A DNA stretch of 9,898 nucleotides from an uncultured Aquincola sp. (GTDB lineage Bacteria > Pseudomonadota > Gammaproteobacteria > Burkholderiales > Burkholderiaceae): positions 1-9,898 of the forward strand of contig CAKZXL010000885.1 of the NCBI GenBank assembly GCA_937883885.1, read 5' to 3'. Position numbers and translations under genes: made by a program. This document shows positions 1 to 6,501 of the stretch, in pieces. The notes beneath the pieces are model-generated. The model saw only the letters and a list, made by a program, of their open reading frames with translations, was not told the origin of the DNA and did not search any database. The first letter of the stretch is position 1. Each line of letters starts with the position of its first letter.

Positions 1-578
1 GTGGCCAGGCCCGCGCCCACGGCGCCCAGGCGCTGGGTGAGGCTCTGCAGTTCGCTCTCGGCGGCCTCGATGTCCTTGCGCGGCACGGTGTCGGCCAGTT
101 CCTTCAGCCGTGCGACGCGCTTGTCGGCGAGCGACTTGGCCGCACGCAGTTCGGCCAGCTGGGCCGACTGGTTGGAGCGCTCGATGGGGGCGGTCGAGGG
201 CACCACGTAGGCCAGCACGTCCCCCTTGCGCACCGCCTGTCCCGGGTTGGGCAGGCCGCGCGGCCCCGTCTCGATGCGGCCGGCGTTCAGCGGCTGCACC
301 TTGCCACCTGCGTTCGGGTCCATCAGCACGGTGCCGTTCAGCTCGACCGAGCGCGGCAGTTCGGCCTCCTCGGCGACCATGGTGCGCACGCCGAGCTGGC
401 GCTGGGCGGGCTTGGGCAGGAAGACGCTGCCATCGGGCTGGCGTTGCGGACCGTTGGCGCTCGGCGCGGCCGGCGCATCGCCGTGGTCGTGTCCTTCGCC
501 GGCCTGCGCCGGCCACGTGGCCGCCAGAGCCAGCACGATGCCCAGCCCGGCCAGGCGGTTCGTCATGGCGCGCTTCAT
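1..578 (-). CDS. czcB: CzcB-like periplasmic adaptor of a heavy-metal RND efflux pump (N-terminal 192 residues, cut by window edge)
   Basis: Membrane fusion (HlyD/CusB-CzcB family) subunit that links an inner-membrane RND pump (CzcA type) to an outer-membrane channel. The visible part starts with a signal peptide (residues 1-26, ending WPAQA) and a His/Asp-rich mature N-terminus, GEGHDHGDA. Then come a beta-rich stretch with the typical adaptor pattern (VELNGTVLMDP, GRIETGPRGLPNPGQAVRKGDVLAYVVP, roughly residues 75-130) and the first part of a helical hairpin (SAQLAELRAAKSLADKRVARL, DIEAAESELQSLTQRL). The ATG at 578 has a GAGG ribosome site 6 nt upstream and overlaps the stop of the preceding gene by 4 nt (ATGA), so translation is probably coupled. 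A second Met at codon 5 is possible. The gene runs off the left edge, where czcA is expected. The Zn/Cd/Co assignment rests on czcI and the ATPase nearby; Cu/Ag specificity cannot be excluded from this fragment. Confidence 0.9.
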   Translation of the reverse strand, partial: MKRAMTNRLAGLGIVLALAATWPAQAGEGHDHGDAPAAPSANGPQRQPDGSVFLPKPAQRQLGVRTMVAEEAELPRSVELNGTVLMDPNAGGKVQPLNAGRIETGPRGLPNPGQAVRKGDVLAYVVPSTAPIERSNQSAQLAELRAAKSLADKRVARLKELADTVPRKDIEAAESELQSLTQRLGAVGAGLA

Positions 579-1135
579 GCCGCACCTCGCGCGTGCGGCT
601 GGCGGCCCGCCATCAGGCGCCTGCCACCGAGCACCAGGACCGCCAGCGCGGCCAGGCCGCCGACGGCCCAGCCGGCGTACTCCTTCCACGAGTGTTCGTG
701 GACCGCTTCATCGGCGTGCAGGGTCTCGTGCAGGTCGAGTTCGCCGGCCAGCAGGTCGACCTCGGCGCCGGCCGTCACCGTCGCGGTGATCGGTAGCACG
801 CCGGGCTTCGGCGCTTCCTTCAGCACCACCTCGTAGGCGTCGTCGCCCTGGGCCTGGGCGCTGAACTTCGTGCCCGCGATGTCGAGCTCGATCTTCGCGC
901 CGCGCACGGGCGCGTTGTCGGCGAAGCGGTCCAGGTACAGCGTGACCTGCTTGCCGTCGAGCACGCCGACCAGCTCGAAGGTTTCGGAGACGGCCGCAAA
1001 GCGGGGCAGCGCCGTGCCAGCGGCGGCAGGTGCAGCGTCGCCGTGGTCATGGCCTTCGCCGGCGATCGCAGGGCATGTGGCGCCGAGGAGCAGGGCCGCG
1101 AGGCCGAGCGCGGCCCAGGGGTGGGATGAGGTCAT
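575..1135 (-). CDS. Small secreted, C-terminally membrane-anchored protein of the czc operon, function unknown
   Basis: 186-residue protein that I cannot assign to a named family. A signal peptide (residues 1-25, TCPAIA) precedes a mature start GEGHDHGDA, nearly the same as in the adjacent CzcB. Residues 45-135 look like one beta-sandwich domain (alternating hydrophobic strands such as KQVTLYLDR, AKIELDIAGTKF, YEVVLKEA, GVLPITATV). A His-rich juxtamembrane stretch (HETLHADEAVHEHSW, 136-150) is followed by one transmembrane helix (about 153-171) and a short basic tail. This predicts a periplasmic domain tethered to the inner membrane. It lies between the channel and adaptor genes and overlaps czcB by 4 nt, so a role in metal capture or handover to the pump is plausible but inferred. 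Start choice: ATG 1135 sits directly before the signal peptide and has AGGA 10 nt upstream. The in-frame ATG at 1189 overlaps the czcC stop (ATGA) but would add 18 residues before the signal peptide and has no clear ribosome site. Confidence 0.85.
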   Translation of the reverse strand: MTSSHPWAALGLAALLLGATCPAIAGEGHDHGDAAPAAAGTALPRFAAVSETFELVGVLDGKQVTLYLDRFADNAPVRGAKIELDIAGTKFSAQAQGDDAYEVVLKEAPKPGVLPITATVTAGAEVDLLAGELDLHETLHADEAVHEHSWKEYAGWAVGGLAALAVLVLGGRRLMAGRQPHARGAA

Positions 1136-1185
1136 GGGATGGAGGTCCTGAATGGGTTTGCGGTGCATGTCGGTGGGGTGCCGTC

Positions 1186-2496
1186 TCATCGCGGCAGCAG
1201 GCCCACGGCCTGGCGCCAGGCGGAGATGGCCGCGGCGAGCTCGATGCGGGCGCGGGCGGCCTGCCGCTCGGCATCGGCCGTCTCGGCCTCGATGCGCAGG
1301 CGAGTGGGCAGGTCGGTTTCGCCGAGACGGAAGGACTTGTCGAAGAAGCCGCGCGACTCGCGCGCCAGTTGGGCGCGCCGCTCGGCCGCGGCAAGCTGCG
1401 TCCGCGCGGCGTCGGTGCGGGCACGCGCGGACTCGCGTTCGCTGGCCAAGCGGGCGCGTTCGAGGGCGATCTGGGCCTGCAGTTCGAGCGCCTCGGCGCG
1501 CGCCGACGCCACACGCGCGTCGTGCCGAGGGCCGGCGCCGAAGGGGATGCGCACGCCGACGGTGAAGGTCTGATGGTAGGACTCGCCGTAGGCGCCTCGG
1601 TCGCGCGTGGCGGCGATCGTCAGTTCCGGATTGGCACGCGACTGCGCGGCCGCCAGCGCGACCGCACCCTCGGCGACGGCGGCACGGTCGTTCAGCGCGA
1701 GCAGCTCGGCATGGGTGTCGGTGTCGCCTCCGCCGGTGCCGGCCAAGGGCGGCTCCGGCTCGCCATCGGCCGCGGCGCCACCCTCCGCACCGAGCCTCGG
1801 CTGCGCGGTGAGCGAGCCGAGGTGCATGCGCGCCGCCGTGAGAGCGCTCTCGGCCTGCGCGACGGCGGCCTCGGCGGCGGCCACCGCGCCGTCGGCCTGG
1901 TGCAGGTCGGCGCGCGCGAGGTCGCCCGCCTTTAGGCGCTTGGCGACATCGGCTGCGATACGACGGACGCTGTCGAGCTGGCCGTGCGCCGCCTCCACTT
2001 CGACGCGGGCACGGTGCCAGGACCACCAGGCCTCGCGGACCGTGGCCGCGACGCGCAGCTGGGCGTCCGTGGTGCGGCTCTCCGCGGCGCGGCCCTCGGC
2101 CTCGGCCAGCGCCTGGCTGCGGCCCCGTTCACCGGGCAGCCACAACGGGATGGCGACGCCGGCCTCGTACTCGCGCGTGCCGAGATTGCGGTTCAAGCGG
2201 TCGGTCTTGGAGGAGAGCTCTAGGGACGGGGACTCCGGCGTCCAGGCTTGGGCCGCCTGCGCCTGGGCGCGCGCCGCGTCGCGGCGGACGCTGAGCGCCT
2301 GCGCTTCGGGCTGCCGCGCCCACGCCGCTTCGAACGCGGCGCGCAGGGTCAGGCGTGCATGGCTCTGCGGCCCAGCTGCGGTCTGCGCTCGCGCATCCAG
2401 CAGGCCACCCGTCAGCGTCGCTGTCAGTGCCATGGCCAGGGCTGCGCGGACGAAATGCCGCTGCCGGCCTGCGACACGATTTCTTCTTCGGTGCAT
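1186..2496 (-). CDS. czcC: CzcC-like outer-membrane channel of the RND efflux pump (TolC/OEP family)
   Basis: 436-residue outer-membrane factor, normal length for CzcC. Such proteins trimerise into a beta-barrel plus periplasmic helical tunnel through which the CzcBA complex expels cations. The N-terminus has basic residues followed by a hydrophobic signal segment (about 16-38, ending DARAQ). The mature part shows the duplicated OEP layout: TLRAAFEAAWARQPEAQAL opens repeat one. EYEAGVAIPLWLPGERGR and, in repeat two, QTFTVGVRIPFGAGPRHDAR are the matching strand-then-helix segments. Long Ala/Arg/Glu-rich coiled helices make up most of the rest. A linker rich in Gly, Pro and Glu (about residues 225-250) separates the halves. 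ATG 2496 has GGAG 6 nt upstream. The gene follows czcI after 154 bp and precedes the small membrane-protein gene, matching the czcI-C-B order of known czc operons with one gene inserted. Confidence 0.92.
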   Translation of the reverse strand: MHRRRNRVAGRQRHFVRAALAMALTATLTGGLLDARAQTAAGPQSHARLTLRAAFEAAWARQPEAQALSVRRDAARAQAQAAQAWTPESPSLELSSKTDRLNRNLGTREYEAGVAIPLWLPGERGRSQALAEAEGRAAESRTTDAQLRVAATVREAWWSWHRARVEVEAAHGQLDSVRRIAADVAKRLKAGDLARADLHQADGAVAAAEAAVAQAESALTAARMHLGSLTAQPRLGAEGGAAADGEPEPPLAGTGGGDTDTHAELLALNDRAAVAEGAVALAAAQSRANPELTIAATRDRGAYGESYHQTFTVGVRIPFGAGPRHDARVASARAEALELQAQIALERARLASERESARARTDAARTQLAAAERRAQLARESRGFFDKSFRLGETDLPTRLRIEAETADAERQAARARIELAAAISAWRQAVGLLPR

Positions 2497-2650
2497 CCGA
2501 TGCTCCAGTGTTGAAACAACCCACGGGAGATCGGCAAGGGGCGACCAAGCGGTCGCATCGGGCCACCAGCAGCGCCGCCGACGCGAACGTCAGGCTGCGC
2601 GCGCTCGGGCGCGAACGGGCTTCAGAAAGGGAAGGGACCCGCCTCGCCGA
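2497..2650. other. czcI-czcC intergenic gap, no gene seen
   Basis: Beyond the czcC ribosome site (GGAG, 2503-2506, minus strand) and the hairpin overlapping the czcI stop, I see no convincing promoter or small gene. The reading frames crossing it are shadows of the neighbouring coding strand. Confidence 0.5.
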
Positions 2651-2660
2651 TCAGGCGAGG
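2642..2660 (-). terminator. Hairpin overlapping the czcI stop codon; possible attenuator or weak terminator
   Basis: A perfect 7-bp stem (CCTCGCC at 2642-2648 with GGCGAGG at 2654-2660) encloses a 5-nt loop that contains the czcI stop codon. On the transcribed minus strand it is followed by a pyrimidine-rich but not T-only stretch (2625-2641), so it does not meet the usual rule for an intrinsic terminator. It could reduce read-through into czcC or set an mRNA end; that is inference. Confidence 0.3.
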
Positions 2661-3013
2661 GGCAGCCACTGGGGGCATTCGGGCGGGCTTTGCGGGATGC
2701 TGCGCACGGTGCTTCCGACCGGTGCGACCCGGTGCGAGGCCAGGGTGAGGGGAGCGATGTCGTCCGCCAGCACCGCCATGCCGGCAAAGTTGCCGTGGCA
2801 GTGGCCACAGTCGAAGTTGAACCCCGCCGGTGCGCCCTGGTCCGCCGGCACACTGCCTTCATCGGAACTCGCATGGCCCACGTGCTGGTGCTCGTGGTGA
2901 CCCAGGTGCTGCGCCTGTTCGCCAGCTTCGTGCCCGCAGTACGCCGCGAGCGCCGCCCAGCTGAACTGGAGCGGCAACAGGGCAAGCAAGACGATGGCGA
3001 GCCAACGGCACAT
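2651..3013 (-). CDS. czcI: CzcI-like His-rich periplasmic protein of the czc operon
   Basis: 120-residue secreted protein resembling CzcI, the small first gene of czcICBA operons, thought to act in the periplasm in metal sensing or regulation; its exact job is not settled. The signal peptide spans residues 1-20 (LLALLPLQFSWA, a segment typical of CzcI). The mature protein begins ALAAYCGHE and carries the family hallmarks: HLGHHEHQHVGH (36-47) and DCGHCHG (68-74), both likely metal ligands. The C-terminal half (75-120) is plain, ending in a Pro-rich PQSPPECPQW segment. ATG 3013 is the only start before an in-frame stop at 3023-3025. No Shine-Dalgarno sequence is visible. A TAGACT hexamer (3020-3025) ends 6 nt before the ATG, so a leaderless message is possible, though no matching -35 was found. 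It lies first in the czc group, 181 bp after the ATPase. Confidence 0.88.
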   Translation of the reverse strand: MCRWLAIVLLALLPLQFSWAALAAYCGHEAGEQAQHLGHHEHQHVGHASSDEGSVPADQGAPAGFNFDCGHCHGNFAGMAVLADDIAPLTLASHRVAPVGSTVRSIPQSPPECPQWLPLA

Positions 3014-3067
3014 GGGAACAGTCTAGCAGCTACAGAGTTTCGGGACGCGCTCAGGGGGCTGGTTGCC

Positions 3068-3104
3068 GTGACCGGCGTCACCATCCTCCGGCGCGGATGC
3101 GCCG
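3068..3104. terminator. Two adjacent hairpins between the ATPase gene and czcI
   Basis: Two small perfect stems sit side by side: GTGAC / GTCAC with loop CGGC (3068-3081), and CGGCGC / GCGCCG with loop GGAT (3089-3104). They lie 91 bases or more after the ATPase stop and before czcI on the minus strand. Neither is followed by a T-run. They may separate the ATPase and czc transcripts or protect an mRNA end. The rest of the 3014-3194 gap holds nothing else I can support. Confidence 0.28.
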
Positions 3105-3194
3105 AACCTGGGCGTTCATCCGGTGCCGGTTCGAAGGCAGGGTGCGTGCAGCCGCGTGGAGTGCAGCGGTCGCGTTCGTGCATCCATGGCCACC

Positions 3195-5456
3195 TCAGTT
3201 TCGTTCCGGGTTGCGCAACAGGCGCAGGCCGTTGAAGACCACCAGCAGGCTGGCCCCCATATCGGCGAAGACGGCCATCCACATGCTGGCGCTGCCGAAC
3301 AGCGCGAGCACCAGGAACACCGCCTTGATACCCAGGGCCAGTGCGATGTTCTGCCACAGCACGGCGTGCGTGCGCTGCGACAGGCGCACGGTCTCGGCGA
3401 TGCGCCGCAGGTCGTCGTTCATCACGACCACGTCGGCAGCCTCCATCGCGATGTCCGTCCCGGCCGCGCCCATGGCCACGCCGATGTCGGCCTGGGCGAG
3501 TGCCGGCGCGTCGTTGATGCCGTCGCCAGTCATGGCCGTGGCACCGTACTGCTGCTGCAGGGCGAGGATCGCAGCCAGCTTGTCCTCGGGGAGCAGGTTG
3601 CCGCGGATGTCCGTCAGTCCGGCCTCGTGGCCGATCGCTTCCGCGGTGGCCTGGTTGTCGCCGGTCAGCATCACTGGTGTGATGCCCATGGCCTTGAGCT
3701 CGCCGACGGCGGCGGCCGACGAGGGTTTGATCGTGTCCGCCACCGCGAAGAGCGCGAGCACGCCGGTGGCCGTGGCCAGCAGGCTCACCGTTCGGCCGGC
3801 CTTTTCGTGCCGGCGGAGCACGGCCTCGATCTCGGCGGAACACTGGCCACGCTCCTCGATGAGGCGGTGGTTGCCCAGCACGTAGCGTTCGCCGTCGATG
3901 TCGGCCTCGATGCCGCGCCCGGAAAGCGCGGCAAAGTTCCGGGCTTCAACGTTGTTCGGCGTCAGCCCGGCGGCGATGGCACGCGACACCGGGTGGTCCG
4001 AGTGCGCGGCGAGGGCGGCCGCGACGTGCTCCGCCCGCGGCTTTGGCGTGCCGGTGGCCACCATCTGCCACTCGACCAGGCGCGGCTTGCCCTCGGTGAT
4101 GGTGTCGGTCTTGTCGAGCGCGATGGCCTTGAGGAGGCGCGCCTGTTCCAGGTGGACGCCGCCCTTGACGAGGATGCCGCGCCGGGCCGCCGACGCCAGG
4201 CCGCTGACCACGGTGACGGGTGTCGAGATTACCAGCGCGCAGGGGCAGGCGATGACCAGCAGCACGAGCGCCTTGTAGACGGCCGCCAGTGCCGTCCAGC
4301 CGAATAGCCATGGGCCGGCGATGGCCACGGCCAGCGCCAGCACGAACACCGCCGGCGTGTAGATGGCAGCGAAGCGGTCGACGAAGCGCTGCGTGGGCGC
4401 GCGGCTGCCCTGGGCCTGCTCGACCGCATGGATGATGCGGGCCAGCGTGGACTGCGACGCCGCCGCCGTGACGCGGCATTCGATGGTGCCGGTCTGGTTG
4501 ATGGTGCCGGCGTAGACCGCATCGCCCGGTCCCTTGTCCACCGGCAGGCTCTCCCCGGTGACTGGGGCCTGGTCGATGCTCGTGCTGCCTTCGGTGACGA
4601 CCCCGTCCATCGCCACGCGCTCCCCCGGCCTCACGCGCACCGTCGCGCCGATCGGCACCTCGCGCACGGGCACGGACTTCCACGTGCCGTTGGCTTGCTG
4701 GAGGTCGGCCGTGTCGGGCGAGAGCGCCAGCAGCCCGCTGATCGCATTGCGGGCGCGGTCGACGGCGCGCGCCTCGATCAGCTCGGCGATGGCGTAGAGC
4801 GCCATGACCATCGCGGCCTCGGGCCACTGGCCGATGACGAAGGCACCAGCGACGGCCACGGACATCAGCGCGTTGATGTTGAGGCGTCCGTCTCGCAGTG
4901 CCGACAACCCCTTGCGGAAGGTGCTGAAGCCCGCCAGAGCAATGGCAGCGGCGGCGATCGCCAGGCCTGCCGGTCTTGACCAGGGTGCATCGGGGACGAA
5001 GAAGGACAGGCCCTCGGCGGTGATGGCCAGCGCGAGCGCGGCCAGCAGGCGGGGGAGGCCCGTGCCGGTCACCGCATCGTGTTCGTGCGCCCCGGCCTCG
5101 CCGTCGGCAGGGGAGTCCGACGCTTCGGGCCAGGGGTGGATCTCGAAGCCGGTGCCACGGATCGCCTCGACCGCGGCGAGCGCCGCCTGGGGCTCACCTT
5201 CGATGCGAAGGCTGCGTTCGCCCAGTTGGAAGCGCAGCCCCGTCAGCCCCCGGATACGTTCGACGGCGCGCCGGATCTCGGATTCCTCGGCAGCGCAGTC
5301 CATCGCAGGGACCCGAAATCGCTGACCACCCCGGTCCTGCTGCCCGACTGGCGCGGTCGCGACGCCCTCGACGGAACCGCAGCAGTCGCCACAGCTGGAG
5401 GGTGCCGGGGCGCGGGACGGCGACGTCGCGATGTCATGGGTGTGTTCATGGGCCAT
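3195..5456 (-). CDS. cadA: P1B-2-type Zn/Cd/Pb-exporting ATPase with altered phosphorylation motif (DKTDT)
   Basis: 753-residue inner-membrane pump of the CadA/ZntA family, which exports Zn2+, Cd2+ or Pb2+ from the cytoplasm using ATP. Order of parts: a His/Cys-rich N-terminus (HEHTHD; C22, C25, C26); one HMA domain (about 46-108) with the divalent-type motif MDCAAEE rather than CxxC; about eight membrane helices; TGES (300-303) in the actuator domain; CPC (404-406) in ACPCALVISTP; HP (488-489); TGDN (599-601 region); GDGINDAPAL (644-653). K711 (ALGIKAVF) and D732 (ADMGAS) match the conserved metal-site Lys and Asp of Zn-ATPases. The odd point is 448-454, DKTDTIT, where the invariant Gly is Asp; the catalytic Asp448 remains. 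This may cripple the pump. ATG 5456 begins the natural N-terminus and lies just after its own MerR-type promoter. It is divergent from the CadR-like regulator. Symbol zntA or pbrA would fit equally well. Confidence 0.93.
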   Translation of the reverse strand: MAHEHTHDIATSPSRAPAPSSCGDCCGSVEGVATAPVGQQDRGGQRFRVPAMDCAAEESEIRRAVERIRGLTGLRFQLGERSLRIEGEPQAALAAVEAIRGTGFEIHPWPEASDSPADGEAGAHEHDAVTGTGLPRLLAALALAITAEGLSFFVPDAPWSRPAGLAIAAAAIALAGFSTFRKGLSALRDGRLNINALMSVAVAGAFVIGQWPEAAMVMALYAIAELIEARAVDRARNAISGLLALSPDTADLQQANGTWKSVPVREVPIGATVRVRPGERVAMDGVVTEGSTSIDQAPVTGESLPVDKGPGDAVYAGTINQTGTIECRVTAAASQSTLARIIHAVEQAQGSRAPTQRFVDRFAAIYTPAVFVLALAVAIAGPWLFGWTALAAVYKALVLLVIACPCALVISTPVTVVSGLASAARRGILVKGGVHLEQARLLKAIALDKTDTITEGKPRLVEWQMVATGTPKPRAEHVAAALAAHSDHPVSRAIAAGLTPNNVEARNFAALSGRGIEADIDGERYVLGNHRLIEERGQCSAEIEAVLRRHEKAGRTVSLLATATGVLALFAVADTIKPSSAAAVGELKAMGITPVMLTGDNQATAEAIGHEAGLTDIRGNLLPEDKLAAILALQQQYGATAMTGDGINDAPALAQADIGVAMGAAGTDIAMEAADVVVMNDDLRRIAETVRLSQRTHAVLWQNIALALGIKAVFLVLALFGSASMWMAVFADMGASLLVVFNGLRLLRNPERN

Positions 5457-5462
5457 GTCGCC

Positions 5463-5493
5463 ATTGAAAACCCTGAAGTGAGTATAGAGTCAA
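5463..5493 (-). promoter_or_regulatory. MerR-type (CadR/PbrR) promoter-operator of the ATPase gene
   Basis: On the minus strand: -35 TTGACT (5488-5493), a 19-bp spacer (5469-5487) and -10 TTCAAT (5463-5468, 4 of 6 consensus bases). The over-long 19-bp spacer is the hallmark of promoters activated by MerR-family proteins. The spacer holds an imperfect dyad, ACTCTATA against TTCAGGGT, very close to the known pbrA and cadA operators (ACTCTATAG...AGGGT as I recall them). The predicted +1 (7 nt after the -10) falls on the A of the ATPase ATG at 5456, suggesting a leaderless mRNA. The regulator's GTG start (5495) is 2 bp beyond the -35, so regulator binding here should also affect its own gene. Confidence 0.82.
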
Positions 5494-5494
5494 G

Positions 5495-5953
5495 GTGCAT
5501 TACAAGCCCGTGCCCATCGGCGAACTGGCCCAGGCCAGCGGAACGCCCATCGAGACGATCCGGTTCTACGAGCGGGAGGGCCTGCTGCCCGCTGCGCCGC
5601 GCACGGAGGGGAACTACCGCATCTACACCCCGCAGCACGCCGAACGGCTGGGGTTCATCCGCCAGTGCCGCAACCTGGACATGACGCTCGATGAAGTGCG
5701 CGTGCTGTTGCGGTTCAAGGATCAGCCGCTGGCGGCTTGCGGCGAGGTGAACAGCTTGCTCGACGAGCACATCGGCCACGTGGCCGAGCGGATCCGCGAA
5801 CTGCACGGGCTCGAGAAGGAACTCCGCAGCCTGCGGGCTGCCTGCTTGACGCCACATGTGGCCGCCGACTGCGGCATCCTGAACGGCATCGATCAGGCGG
5901 GAGCGCACGGGGCGGCGCAGCGCAAACGCAGGCACGTTCGCGGCGCTCATTGA
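5495..5953 (+). CDS. cadR: MerR-family divalent-metal sensor, CadR/PbrR type
   Basis: 152-residue transcription activator that binds the long-spacer promoter of the adjacent ATPase and twists it open on binding Cd2+, Pb2+ or Zn2+. The N-terminal winged helix is clear (IGELAQASGTPIETIRFYEREGLLPAAPRTEGNYRIY is the family pattern, residues 8-44), followed by a long dimerisation helix (about 84-115). Metal-ligand candidates: C82 in AACGEVNSLLDEHI, C117 in RAACLTP and C126 in AADCGILNGI, equivalent to the three Cys of CadR/PbrR. C58 is extra. The tail contains H138, H147 and H152, like the His-containing tail of CadR. The first possible start is GTG 5495, after an in-frame stop at 5474. GTG 5510 would give MPIGELA, nearer the usual family start, with AAGG upstream at a long distance; I cannot settle this. 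Pb versus Cd/Zn preference cannot be read from sequence. Confidence 0.92.
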   Translation: MHYKPVPIGELAQASGTPIETIRFYEREGLLPAAPRTEGNYRIYTPQHAERLGFIRQCRNLDMTLDEVRVLLRFKDQPLAACGEVNSLLDEHIGHVAERIRELHGLEKELRSLRAACLTPHVAADCGILNGIDQAGAHGAAQRKRRHVRGAH

Positions 5954-6127
5954 CCCACTTGTGAGTGATGCCATTCCAACGGGCTCGCCAGCGACAACGA
6001 ACGAGTTCCTAGTTGACTCTGGATTCCCAAGGCCACTCAGCTTCTGCAGGCGATGGCCGGACTCTATGTCCCGCGCCCTTCCCGAAGGGAGGGGCCCCGC
6101 AGGGCGCCGCTCGTCTCACCAGAGGGC
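5954..6127. other. Convergent gap between cadR-like gene and copZ
   Basis: 174 bp between converging genes. It contains two small GC-rich hairpins near its right end (annotated separately) and otherwise no gene or promoter I can support. Confidence 0.5.
6076..6105. terminator. Two tandem GC-rich hairpins between converging cadR and copZ
   Basis: CCCTT / AAGGG with a 4-nt loop (6076-6089) is followed by GCCC / GGGC with a 4-nt loop (6094-6105). Their position in a convergent gap suits a shared transcription end for both genes. Short stems and the lack of a T-run on either strand keep confidence low. Confidence 0.27.
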
Positions 6128-6385
6128 TCAGTGGCACCCGCCGCAGCACGAACCGGACGGCTTGGTGGGAGCGGTCGGGCCTGCCTGCACGGGCACCGGC
6201 GTGTAGCCTGCGTCCGTGATGGCCTCTGCCAGTTCCTCGGCGTCGGCAGAGGCCGGCTCCACCTGCACGCGGTGCGAGGCCAGGTCGATCGCGACCTTGG
6301 CATCCTTGTCCGTGGCCTTCAGTGCCTTGGTGATGGTGCTGACGCAGTGGCCGCAGGTCATGTCGTTGACTTCGAAGGTGATCAT
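6128..6385 (-). CDS. copZ: CopZ-like copper chaperone (single HMA domain) with Cys-rich tail
   Basis: 85-residue cytoplasmic protein made of one heavy-metal-associated domain (residues 1-67) with the Cu(I)-binding motif MTCGHC (9-14). The fold pattern is complete: ITFEVNDM strand, helix after the motif, AIDLASHRVQVEP strands and AEAITDAGYTPVPV at the end. Such chaperones carry Cu(I) to CopA or exchange it with the regulator. After a Pro/Thr linker comes an unusual end, SCCGGCH, adding three Cys and a His that could form a second site. ATG 6385 has GGAG 6 nt upstream. It is divergent from copA, and its upstream region holds its own CueR-type promoter, so the two should respond to copper together. 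Confidence 0.93.
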   Translation of the reverse strand: MITFEVNDMTCGHCVSTITKALKATDKDAKVAIDLASHRVQVEPASADAEELAEAITDAGYTPVPVQAGPTAPTKPSGSCCGGCH

Positions 6386-6419
6386 CGCTATCTCCAGTGG
6401 GACGGTTGGTAACGCTCAT

Positions 6420-6450
6420 ACTGTCGACCTTTCCACCGTTGTAAGGTCAA
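6420..6450 (-). promoter_or_regulatory. CueR-type promoter-operator of copZ
   Basis: On the minus strand: -35 TTGACC (6445-6450), 19-bp spacer (6426-6444), weak -10 GACAGT (6420-6425). The 21-bp operator (6427-6447) has perfect outer arms ACCTT / AAGGT, with 8 of 10 positions paired overall, and matches the form of E. coli CueR boxes (ACCTTCC...GGAAGGT). The poor -10 and long spacer fit a promoter that needs CueR activation. Expected +1 is near 6413, giving a 5' leader of about 28 nt that contains the copZ ribosome site. Confidence 0.8.
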
Positions 6451-6501
6451 GCCATGAGTTGGAGAGACCCCTCTAGCTGCAGGCAGAAGCCAACGGTACT
6501 C

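Noticed and set aside
1050..1080. Cys21 of the small czc protein as a lipoprotein attachment site.
   Set aside because: The residues before it (Gly-Ala-Thr) do not make a good lipobox, and a normal signal-peptidase site (AIA) follows directly.
1135..1189. Upstream ATG at 1189 as the start of the small czc protein.
   Set aside because: It would place 18 polar residues before the signal peptide and lacks a ribosome site, though its 4-nt overlap with czcC keeps it possible.
1607..3235. Plus-strand open frame of about 540 codons antisense to czcC and czcI.
   Set aside because: Low-complexity Arg/Ala/Ser composition without any domain pattern; it is an open shadow of GC-rich coding DNA on the other strand.
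2590..3843. Long minus-strand frame bridging the ATPase end, the gap and czcI.
   Set aside because: It is out of frame with both well-supported genes and has only Arg/Gly/Pro-rich sequence.
6013..6018. TTGACTCTGGA resembling the left half of a ZntR-type promoter in the cadR-copZ gap.
   Set aside because: No matching right half or -10 follows at 17-20 bp, and there is no plus-strand gene for it to drive.
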